From Fidelibacterota bacterium (GTDB lineage Bacteria; Fidelibacterota; Marinisomatia; Marinisomatales; TCS55): a stretch of 8,069 nt of DNA. Positions 1 to 7,314 of the stretch are shown here, one piece after another; position 1 is the stretch's first letter, and every line of letters starts with the position of its first letter. A model generated the notes under the pieces. The model was given only the letters and a program-made list of their open reading frames with translations, did not search any database and was not told where the DNA came from. The stretch is from NCBI GenBank assembly GCA_002716525.1, contig PBBH01000019.1, forward strand, positions 8,980 to 17,048, written 5' to 3'. Made by a program: the position numbers and the translations under genes.

Positions 1-154
1 CACTGATCCTGAAAAAGCCGCAGAAGGCACCATCCGAAAAGATTTCGCAACTTCATTAAGTAAAAACGCTGTTCACGGTGCCGACAGTGATGAAAATGCA
101 GAACTGGAAATCCATTTCTTTTTTAATGAAAGCGAATTAATTAACATTGAGTAA
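1..154 (+). CDS. ndk: Nucleoside diphosphate kinase, C-terminal part (5' truncated by window edge)
   Basis: The reading frame is open from base 2 to a TAA at 152-154 and gives the last 50 residues. It contains the NDK active-site signature N-A-V-H-G-A-D-S, whose histidine (codon 74-76) is the residue phosphorylated during catalysis. Before it comes the conserved G-T-I-R-x-D-F-A segment, and after it the typical E-I-x-F-F-F ending. The enzyme transfers the gamma phosphate of ATP to nucleoside diphosphates and so balances NTP and dNTP pools in the cytoplasm. Family members are about 140 residues long, so roughly 90 residues lie upstream of the window. The signature has Ala where Ser is more usual (HGSDS), a mild variation. 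No terminator is visible in the 63 bases before the next gene. Confidence 0.93.
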   Translation, partial: TDPEKAAEGTIRKDFATSLSKNAVHGADSDENAELEIHFFFNESELINIE

Positions 155-217
155 CAGTTGCATCTTTCCCCTACTGCTTTTAATATTCTCTGGACAGGCA
201 TTCAACCCGCGATTGAA

Positions 218-1081
218 ATGATAGACAAAAAAAAATATATTATTATTTTATCCCTATTAGTTTTGACCGGATGTAGTGAAAAAAATCCAACCGCAAACGT
301 TGGCGATCGCGTAACTATTACTGCTGACAAACCAGGAGAAAACCAGGATCTCGATTTTATCTGGGAATGGACCAGGGTTCCAGATAATAGCCAAGTGGAT
401 AATTCAAAAATAATGAAGGATGAGACAAACGCGACTATCGAATTTATTCCCGACGTTGCCGGCTTATATAGTTTGGAAGTGTCTATTTTTCAATATAATG
501 ATGAAATTAGCACCCAGTCATTTTCGTATGAAGTTCTAGCAAATGAAATAGTAGAGAAAGACCAAGAAGATAAGATTAAAACGGAGACAACTGTAGAAGT
601 TGAAGATGCAGTTGCTGAATTATTGGTTGAGAATAATGAACCAAAATGGTATGAATCGGAATCTGTCGCAGCGGCTGTAGAAGAAGCAAGTCAGACCACA
701 GAAGTACCTGTGGTGGCACTAGAAGAACCAAAAGCGCCTCCCTCACCACCTTCGCCACCACCAGCCACCACCGCGAAGCCAAAAAAGAAAAAAGCGAAGC
801 TCATCCGAGGGTCCTCCATTCCATATGATAAAGAAAGATTCACCATACAGGTTGCGTCAAAAAAAGAATTGGCCGATGCCAAGAAAGTTGTTGCTACATT
901 AATTGATGCTGGATTTGATGCCTATATTCAAAAAGCGGTATTTAAAGAAACTAATGAAATTTGGTATCGTGTACGCGTTGGCAGCTATGATAACCGAGAC
1001 ACAGCAGTTGCCGTCGCTGAATCGTTGTCCAGCACGCGCCTGGAGCGAGCCTGGGTTGATTTCGTCCGTTATGAATACTAA
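218..1081 (+). CDS. Predicted envelope lipoprotein with PKD/Ig-like domain and C-terminal SPOR domain
   Basis: The ATG at 218 gives 287 residues beginning with a lipoprotein signal peptide: Lys-rich start, hydrophobic stretch about 7-16, and lipobox L-T-G-C with Cys19 as the lipidated residue. Ser follows the Cys, so outer-membrane sorting is plausible. A TTG 60 bases upstream would bury this signal, so ATG 218 is preferred, although neither start has a clear ribosome binding site. Residues about 25-107 look like a PKD/Ig-type beta domain (W-E-W, then F-I-P-D-V-A-G-L-Y). Residues 108-170 are acidic and low in complexity, 171-188 are Pro-rich, and 189-194 are a Lys run. Residues about 207-282 match a SPOR domain (F-T-I-Q-V-A-S near its start, W-Y-R-V-R-V-G-S-Y later). 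SPOR domains bind denuded peptidoglycan, often at division sites. The inferred role is an outer-membrane-anchored wall-binding protein. Its exact function is unknown. Confidence 0.85.
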   Translation: MIDKKKYIIILSLLVLTGCSEKNPTANVGDRVTITADKPGENQDLDFIWEWTRVPDNSQVDNSKIMKDETNATIEFIPDVAGLYSLEVSIFQYNDEISTQSFSYEVLANEIVEKDQEDKIKTETTVEVEDAVAELLVENNEPKWYESESVAAAVEEASQTTEVPVVALEEPKAPPSPPSPPPATTAKPKKKKAKLIRGSSIPYDKERFTIQVASKKELADAKKVVATLIDAGFDAYIQKAVFKETNEIWYRVRVGSYDNRDTAVAVAESLSSTRLERAWVDFVRYEY

Positions 1082-1113
1082 TTTAAAAATTGAAATAATT
1101 AAAAGAGGTAATT

Positions 1114-2322
1114 ATGGAACCCATGAAATTATATTTTGATGTAAGGGATATTTTTCGTGCACCTCGCCTTGCCTTAAGCGGCAAAAAAATCTGGATTTTT
1201 CTCGTTGCCAATTTGATTGGATATGTTTGTTATTTTATTCTCAATTACATTGCCCTAGCACTTTCTGGAGTTTCCTTTGGCCAAACCTGGTCCACCCAAG
1301 GGCTTTATCCATGTTTATATCCTGTTGGTGGTCCTTGGTATGCCTGGCTGATCTTTTGGGTTGGTGTTTTGGATTGGTTTTTTGCCATTCACCTGGCTTG
1401 TACAGCCGTGTCCCGTGTTACATACAAACAATTGAAAGGGGATGAATTCTATTCCTCTGCAGATGCCTGGAAATATATCAAAAAGCATTGGCACCCTGTC
1501 ATTTTCACTTCTGTATCTATGGCCCTTATCCTCTTTTTCTTTATTGCCATGGCAGCAATATTCGCACTGCTTGGAATGATACCCTATTTAGGAGACTTCT
1601 TATTCGTACTTCCTTATATTTTTTATCTTTTCGGTGCCATCTTTACCGTTTACACGGCAGCTGTATTTTTGATTTCTTTTATATATACACCAGCAATCGT
1701 TGGAACCATTGAAGAAGATACCATGGGTGCTGTTTTCAATAGTTACTCTATTACCTGGAGTCAACCCTGGCGGATTATTATTTATCATGCCATTTTATTA
1801 CCCATTTCCATTTTTTCTCTGGCTGTTTTCAAATTTACAACGTTTTCCGGCATGAAACTTTTAGATGCCGTTTTTGGGAATGAAATACTTATGGGTCAAA
1901 AACTAGCTAATATTGTGGGCACAGCAGGTCAAACAGTCTGGCCGAAGGACCTGTTTTCATCCGTAGTGAATAACTGGTATAACTTAAATGACTTTTATTC
2001 CTATTACACACCCCCAGTACCTGGTAGTTTAAGCGGCACTGAATGTGTTGGAGCCTACATTGTTGGCCTATTTTTATTTCTAATTACCCTGACATTTCTT
2101 TCTTATTTCCTTTCTATCCTTTCCGTAGGTGAAACGCTCATGTTCACCATCTTTCGAAATAATTCAGATGAGGATAACATTTTACAGCGGACAGATGAAG
2201 AAGAGCTGGAAGCAGAAGAAGACACGGATAGCAACGAAGATTTTAGTTCCGAAGAAGAGTTAACGGTTGCATCTGAATCTCCAGATTCCGATGCAAATGA
2301 CGAAACTTTGGGTTCCGGTTAA
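1114..2322 (+). CDS. Multi-pass membrane protein of unknown function with acidic C-terminal tail
   Basis: This is a 402-residue protein that I do not recognise. The start at ATG 1114 is supported by AGAGGT at 1104-1109, four bases upstream. Hydrophobic segments lie at about 26-50, 76-100, 128-153, 160-196 (long enough for two passes), 220-240 and 312-346, so six or seven membrane helices are likely. Between the last two is a hydrophilic stretch (about 245-310) rich in Trp, Tyr and Asn that could be an extracytoplasmic or periplasmic loop. The last 50 residues (about 352-402) are strongly acidic with many Glu, Asp and Ser and look disordered. There is no ATP-binding, protease or transporter signature that I can name. 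The gene begins 32 bases after the SPOR lipoprotein gene and is probably co-transcribed with it, which makes an envelope-related role possible but unproven. Confidence 0.8.
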   Translation: MEPMKLYFDVRDIFRAPRLALSGKKIWIFLVANLIGYVCYFILNYIALALSGVSFGQTWSTQGLYPCLYPVGGPWYAWLIFWVGVLDWFFAIHLACTAVSRVTYKQLKGDEFYSSADAWKYIKKHWHPVIFTSVSMALILFFFIAMAAIFALLGMIPYLGDFLFVLPYIFYLFGAIFTVYTAAVFLISFIYTPAIVGTIEEDTMGAVFNSYSITWSQPWRIIIYHAILLPISIFSLAVFKFTTFSGMKLLDAVFGNEILMGQKLANIVGTAGQTVWPKDLFSSVVNNWYNLNDFYSYYTPPVPGSLSGTECVGAYIVGLFLFLITLTFLSYFLSILSVGETLMFTIFRNNSDEDNILQRTDEEELEAEEDTDSNEDFSSEEELTVASESPDSDANDETLGSG

Positions 2323-2364
2323 TTCAGCCAATATTCTTTGCAAATTAATATCGTTGAATTAGCC
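2317..2364 (+). other. Inverted repeat / possible RNA hairpin between membrane-protein gene and DUF177 gene
   Basis: The arms GGTTAATTCAGC (2317-2328) and GTTGAATTAGCC (2353-2364) can pair over 12 positions as RNA, with ten Watson-Crick pairs and two G-U pairs. The loop is 24 bases. Inside it, ATATT (2331-2335) and AATAT (within 2347-2351) could add a short inner stem. The left arm covers the stop codon of the upstream gene. No T-run follows the right arm, so it is not a standard intrinsic terminator. It could slow decay or attenuate the messenger between the envelope genes and the DUF177-rpmF unit. The pairing was done by eye, and its significance against chance in AT-rich DNA is untested. 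Confidence 0.35.
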
Positions 2365-2405
2365 TTGGTAAGCGGCAGAAATAAAGAATAAATTTCCAAG
2401 CTAGA

Positions 2406-2903
2406 ATGAAGCTTTTTCGGTCAGATTTAGAGCAGAGAATATCCAATCAGTTTTTTGAAATTGCAGCAGAATCTTTGGATTTAGGCGATCTTCAATTGGC
2501 TGAAAGCCATTTAAAGTGCGTCATTACAGTAGACACGCTTTCTCATGGTTATCGAGTCCATGGAACGATTGAAGCAATGGCGCATGAAACATGCGATCGT
2601 TGTCTGGTAAGATTCAAAGGAAATTTTCAATCACTTTTGAATGTGATTCTTACCGATGACCAATCTCTGCTGAATGAAAAAAATGTTGATGTAATTCAGT
2701 TTACAGACACTGAAGAATTCATTGACTTAAGTTCTGTTATCCATGACCTGGTTTTGTTGGAAGAACCCTTAAAAAGGCTGTGCAAAAAGTCATGTAAAGG
2801 CTTATGTCCAGCCTGCGGAAAAAACTTAAATGAAACTACATGCACCTGTACTGTATCAGAATATCGTTCCCGCTGGGATGCATTAAAGAATTTAAATAAT
2901 TAA
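2406..2903 (+). CDS. yceD: DUF177/YceD-family protein, Cys-rich form
   Basis: This 165-residue protein lies 17 bases upstream of rpmF, where the DUF177 (YceD) family sits in most bacteria. It carries the family hallmark C-D-R-C (Cys63, Cys66). Near the C-terminus is a second cysteine cluster: Cys126, Cys130, Cys134 and Cys137, with C-K-G-L-C-P-A-C-G-x-N-L-N, then Cys146 and Cys148. It ends in R-W-D-A-L-K-N-L, matching the usual D-P-R-x-x-x-L-x-x-L close. The cysteines suggest zinc binding, which is inference. Family members in plants and bacteria have been linked to 23S rRNA accumulation and ribosome assembly, fitting the pairing with L32. The ATG at 2406 has no clear ribosome binding site, but the N-terminus is of normal length for the family. 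The symbol is given by family and position only. Confidence 0.88.
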   Translation: MKLFRSDLEQRISNQFFEIAAESLDLGDLQLAESHLKCVITVDTLSHGYRVHGTIEAMAHETCDRCLVRFKGNFQSLLNVILTDDQSLLNEKNVDVIQFTDTEEFIDLSSVIHDLVLLEEPLKRLCKKSCKGLCPACGKNLNETTCTCTVSEYRSRWDALKNLNN

Positions 2904-2920
2904 AATATTTTGGAGTAAAA

Positions 2921-3100
2921 ATGGCATTACCAAAACGTAAACAATCTAAAGCACGCGGCAGAAAAAGACGCACGCATTATAAAGCGGCAGGAGTTAGCAT
3001 ATCTGAATGTCCCCAATGCAGCCAGCCCAAAATACCTCATCGTGCTTGTCCGAATTGTGGCTATTACCGTGGGCGACCTATCTTATCGACGCAAGAATAA
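2921..3100 (+). CDS. rpmF: 50S ribosomal protein L32 (bL32), zinc-binding form
   Basis: This small gene of 59 codons starts at ATG 2921 and stops at TAA 3098-3100. GGAG at 2912-2915 is a ribosome binding site five bases before the start. The protein opens with M-A-L-P-K-R-K and continues with a Lys/Arg-rich rRNA-binding segment to about residue 21. Four cysteines follow, Cys30, Cys33, Cys43 and Cys46, in a C-P-Q-C and C-P-N-C-G zinc ribbon, then Y-Y-R-G-R-P. Length and layout are those of bL32, a component of the large ribosomal subunit. All four zinc ligands are present, so this is the zinc-containing form rather than the cysteine-free paralogue some bacteria make under zinc shortage. It is probably co-transcribed with the DUF177 gene before it. 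Confidence 0.97.
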   Translation: MALPKRKQSKARGRKRRTHYKAAGVSISECPQCSQPKIPHRACPNCGYYRGRPILSTQE

Positions 3101-3132
3101 TCTCTCCTATTTTATTATGGAAATATATTAGA

Positions 3133-3144
3133 TGCCCTAGGGCA
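3133..3144. promoter_or_regulatory. Perfect 12-bp palindrome in the rpmF-fabH gap (candidate operator)
   Basis: TGCCCTAGGGCA reads identically on both strands and sits in the 68-base gap before fabH, 24 bases upstream of the start codon. A -10-like TATATT lies at 3124-3129, so a transcript starting from it would begin inside the palindrome, a common placement for a repressor site. No good -35 box is seen at the matching distance, so the promoter part is weak. The site does not resemble the FapR or FadR operators I know. It has no following T-run and no loop, so it is not a terminator. The symmetry is seen directly; the regulatory role is inferred. Confidence 0.3.
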
Positions 3145-3168
3145 GCACATCTCTAAGGAAACCATAAG

Positions 3169-4155
3169 ATGAGAGCAACCGTAACTGCAACCGCACGTTA
3201 TTTACCTGAGCGGGTACTGACCAATGCAGATTTGGAAAAAATGGTCGACACCTCCGATGAATGGATCCGCAACCGTACCGGTATTGAAAAAAGGCATTTA
3301 GTCAGTGAAGGTGAAGTCACATCAGACATGTGCGCTCATATTGCTAATCGCTTACTGGAAAAATCCAAAAAGTCTGCTGGAGAAATTGATGTTATTTTAA
3401 TCGCCACATGCACGCCAGACTTTCCAGTTGTTGCCACCGCTGCAATTGTACAAGATAAAATTGGAGCAAAAAATGCCTGGGGATTTGATATTGCTGCAGC
3501 CTGCAGCGGTTTTGTGTATGCCATGGAAACAGGTGCTAAAATGATTGAATCGGGCCGTTATAATAATGTGATGGTTATGGGCGCAGATACGATGAGTTCA
3601 ATTATAGACTATTCCGATCGTAATACCTGCGTCATTTTTGGTGATGGCGGTGGTGGTGTTCTTTTAGAACCTACTGATACAGATGCAGGCGTTTTAGATT
3701 CGATCTTACATACGGATGGCAGTGGCAGCCAGTATTTAAAAGTACCGGCCGGTGGTAGCGTCCACCCTGCCTCAAAGGATACAATTGAGAAAAAAATGCA
3801 CTACGTTTACCAGGATGGAAAAACGGTTTTCAAATTTGCGGTAAAAAAAATGGCCGACGTGAGTAAACAGATTTTAGATAAAAACGGATTTACAGGCAAC
3901 GATATTAAACTGTTTATTCCTCACCAAGCGAACCGTAGAATTATTGACGCAGCAGCCAAGCGCTGCGGATTAAGTCCCGACCAGATTCTTGTTAATATCA
4001 ATAAATACGGCAATACAACCGCAGGAACTATTCCGATCGCACTGGATGAAGCCGTAGAAACAAATCGATTAAACAATGGTGATTTATTATTACTGGCAGC
4101 ATTTGGTGGCGGATTTACCTGGGGTAGCATGCTGATAAGATGGGGAGATACATAG
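3169..4155 (+). CDS. fabH: Beta-ketoacyl-ACP synthase III (FabH)
   Basis: This 328-residue enzyme has the full catalytic triad of FabH: Cys112 in A-A-A-C-S-G-F, His252 in I-P-H-Q-A-N-R-R, and Asn282 in K-Y-G-N-T-T-A-G-T. It starts the fatty-acid pathway by condensing an acyl-CoA primer, usually acetyl-CoA or a branched short acyl-CoA, with malonyl-ACP. The N-terminus (about residues 26-42, with the W-I-R-N-R-T-G-I motif) and the C-terminal G-G-G-F-T-W-G-S loop are typical. The F-G-D-G segment continues G-G-G where Ala-Gly-Ala is more usual, a small change. AAGGA at 3155-3159, nine bases before ATG 3169, supports the start. It is the first gene of the fab cluster and directly follows rpmF, with no plsX between. 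Its stop codon overlaps the GTG start of fabD. Confidence 0.97.
   Translation: MRATVTATARYLPERVLTNADLEKMVDTSDEWIRNRTGIEKRHLVSEGEVTSDMCAHIANRLLEKSKKSAGEIDVILIATCTPDFPVVATAAIVQDKIGAKNAWGFDIAAACSGFVYAMETGAKMIESGRYNNVMVMGADTMSSIIDYSDRNTCVIFGDGGGGVLLEPTDTDAGVLDSILHTDGSGSQYLKVPAGGSVHPASKDTIEKKMHYVYQDGKTVFKFAVKKMADVSKQILDKNGFTGNDIKLFIPHQANRRIIDAAAKRCGLSPDQILVNINKYGNTTAGTIPIALDEAVETNRLNNGDLLLLAAFGGGFTWGSMLIRWGDT
4142..4147 (+). promoter_or_regulatory. Ribosome binding site that fixes the fabD start at GTG 4155
   Basis: GGGGAG lies seven bases upstream of GTG 4155, an ideal distance. The alternative in-frame ATG at 4140 overlaps this motif and has only a weak ATAAG before it. Starting at GTG also gives the family's usual short N-terminus before the F-x-F-P-G-Q-type motif. 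Confidence 0.7.
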
Positions 4156-5067
4156 TGCCTTTCGCATTCCTATGCCCGGGGCAAGCTTCCCAGAAAGTGG
4201 GCATGGGACTTGACTTATATCAAAAGACAGCTTTGGGCAAACAATATTTTGACCGCGCCAACGAAATCATGGGTGTGGATATCCAAGATATTATATTCAG
4301 CGGACCAGAAGACACACTGAAACAGACCCAGTATACCCAGCCGGCCATCTATATCGTTAGTGTGATCATTGGTGAATTACTTATGGAAAATGGTGTCCAA
4401 CCTGCTTGTGCGGCCGGGCACAGCTTGGGAGAATATTCTGCACTGACGTTGGCAAAAGCATTTGATTTTGAAACTGGATTACGCTTAGTAAAAATCCGTG
4501 CGGAAGGAATGCAAATCTCCGGAAATCAACATCCAGGAACAATGGCAGCCGTTTTAGGACTGGATGATGATCAGATAATCAATATTTGCGAAGATTTTTC
4601 CGGTGGTATCGTGGTTGCAGCCAATTTTAATGCGGCTGGCCAGGTTGTGATCTCAGGTGAAACGGATGCAGTTCAAAGCGTAATGCACATTCTAAAAGAA
4701 GCGGGTGCTTTGAAAGTGGTCGAGTTGAATGTGAGTGGTGCGTTTCATTCGCCACTCATGAAGCCAGCGAAAGATTCCCTTACCAAAGCGCTTGAATCCA
4801 CAATAATTAACCATAGTGAAATTCCGGTCTATGCTAATGTGTCTACCGCACCTGTTTCCAGCGCCGATGAGATCCGCCAGGCTTTGATTGATCAGCTAGA
4901 AAATCCTGTGCGCTGGCATGAATCGATTACCCGATTAATAAAAGACGGTGTCACTTCAGCGCTGGAAGTAGGCCCTGGAAAGGTGCTGCAAGGGTTGTCT
5001 CGACGCATTGACCGTTCTTTCAATATCAGTGGTGTGGAATCTCTTGAACAAATATTAAATTTCAACC

Positions 5068-5075
<8 letters not shown>
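4155..5075 (+). CDS. fabD: Malonyl-CoA:ACP transacylase (FabD)
   Basis: From GTG 4155 the protein has 306 residues, close to the usual length of about 310. It moves malonyl groups from CoA to the carrier protein, making malonyl-ACP for FabH and FabF. The active-site Ser90 is in G-H-S-L-G-E-Y, the malonate-binding Arg115 in L-V-K-I-R-A-E-G-M-Q, the catalytic His198 in G-A-F-H-S-P-L-M, and the oxyanion-hole Gln10 in the N-terminal P-G-Q-A-S-Q. The last has Ala where Gly is common. The start is chosen by the ribosome binding site at 4142-4147. It gives a TAGTG junction in which the fabH stop and fabD start share a base, a sign of translational coupling. An upstream ATG at 4140 would add five residues. 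The 3' end overlaps fabG by eight bases. Confidence 0.96.
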
Positions 5076-6059
<984 letters not shown>

Positions 6060-6066
6060 TATAATT

Positions 6067-7311
6067 ATGAAAAAACGTCGTGCGGTAATTACAGGTATCG
6101 GCGTTTTGGCTCCAAATGGGAATTCGCTTGTCGAATACTGGGATGCCTTAATTGCCGGTAAAAGCGGTATTGCTCCCATTCAGAGTTTCGATGCGGAAAA
6201 CCTAAGTGTCCGTATTGCCGGCGAACTTTCTGGTTTTAACCCGGAAGATCATCTGGATCGAAAAGAGATACGGAAACTGGACCCCTTTTCAATCTATGCT
6301 TTAGTCACTTCTCAAGAAGCCATTTCCCACTCTGGCTTAGATCAATCGGATGTGAATAAGGAACGAGTCAGTGTCATTATTGGCTCAGGTGTTGGCGGTA
6401 TCCAAACCCTGGAAAATCAGCACGGCATATTTTCCAACCGTGGTCAGCGGCGAGTGTCCCCATACTTTGTTCCCAAAATGATTACCAATATCGCAGCGGG
6501 CCAAATTGCAATTCATCATGGATTTCAAGGCCCGAACCATACGGTGGTATCGGCCTGCGCTTCCGGTACCGATGCTATCGGCTCTGCAACCCGAACCATT
6601 CAATATGGAGATGCAGATGTGGTGGTCACCGGTGGTGTTGAAGCCAGCATTACGGGCTTATGCATTGCGGGGTTTGCCAATATGAGGGCACTTTCAACTC
6701 GCAATGATGATCCTACTGGAGCCAGTCGGCCTTTCGATGCGGATCGGGATGGATTTGTTTTAGGCGAAGGTGCTGCTAGCATTATTTTAGAAGAGGCAGA
6801 ACATGCTCGCACCCGCGGCGCTAGCATTTTGGCTGAAGTGGCCGGATACGGTTCCACCGATGATGCTTTTCACATCACCCAGCCATCAAAAGGCGGCAAG
6901 GGTGCCATTGCGGCCATGCAGCATGCTCTAAACGATGCACAGCTTGAGGTTGAAGATGTAGATTATATTAATGCCCATGGCACCTCTACACCCTTTAACG
7001 ATAAAACTGAATCAGCCGCTATTACGACCTTATTTGGTGAACATGCCAAAAAAGTCAAGGTAAGTTCAACCAAATCCATGATTGGACACTCTCTGGGTGC
7101 CAGTGGTGCCTTGGAAGCTGCAGCCTGTGTCCAGGCCATTTCCCATAATATACTCCCACCTACCATTAACTATAACACACCAGATCCGGAATGCACACTG
7201 GACTATGTCCCTAATACCGCCCAAGAAGCGGAAGTAAACGTTGCAATGTCCAATTCGTTTGGATTCGGTGGCCACAATGGGGTAATTGTACTCAAACGGT
7301 GGGTTGAATAG
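6067..7311 (+). CDS. fabF: Beta-ketoacyl-ACP synthase II (FabF)
   Basis: This 414-residue condensing enzyme extends acyl-ACP with malonyl-ACP. The nucleophile Cys164 lies in S-A-C-A-S-G-T, and the two decarboxylation histidines are His304 (N-A-H-G-T-S-T) and His341 (G-H-S-L-G-A-S-G), with Lys336 just before. The Cys-His-His pattern separates it from FabH. The gating Phe400 loop (S-F-G-F-G-G-H-N) is intact. The start is placed at ATG 6067, giving M-K-K-R-R-A-V-I-T-G-I-G, the standard opening. An in-frame ATG at 6031 lies inside acpP and would add 12 residues unlike the family. There is no ribosome binding site before 6067, only AT-rich sequence seven bases after the acpP stop, so ribosomes may reinitiate after acpP. 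Its position after acpP favours FabF over FabB. Confidence 0.97.
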   Translation: MKKRRAVITGIGVLAPNGNSLVEYWDALIAGKSGIAPIQSFDAENLSVRIAGELSGFNPEDHLDRKEIRKLDPFSIYALVTSQEAISHSGLDQSDVNKERVSVIIGSGVGGIQTLENQHGIFSNRGQRRVSPYFVPKMITNIAAGQIAIHHGFQGPNHTVVSACASGTDAIGSATRTIQYGDADVVVTGGVEASITGLCIAGFANMRALSTRNDDPTGASRPFDADRDGFVLGEGAASIILEEAEHARTRGASILAEVAGYGSTDDAFHITQPSKGGKGAIAAMQHALNDAQLEVEDVDYINAHGTSTPFNDKTESAAITTLFGEHAKKVKVSSTKSMIGHSLGASGALEAAACVQAISHNILPPTINYNTPDPECTLDYVPNTAQEAEVNVAMSNSFGFGGHNGVIVLKRWVE

Positions 7312-7314
7312 CGC

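Noticed and set aside
158..186. Possible promoter before the lipoprotein gene: TTGCAT at 158-163, 17 bases, TAATAT at 181-186
   Set aside because: Spacing is ideal, but the boxes match only about three and four of six consensus bases, which is common by chance in AT-rich DNA. The consensus may not apply to this phylum.
724..774. Proline-codon-rich stretch in the lipoprotein gene as a tandem DNA repeat
   Set aside because: The apparent repetition comes from CCx proline codons with variable third bases. It is a protein-level Pro-rich linker, not a DNA repeat array.
903..1139. 78-codon + strand frame overlapping the SPOR coding end and the start of the membrane-protein gene
   Set aside because: It runs in another frame through a well-supported SPOR domain and has no ribosome binding site or family resemblance.
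3133..3144. The palindrome before fabH as an rpmF terminator
   Set aside because: A perfect palindrome without a loop and without a following T-run does not form a working intrinsic terminator.
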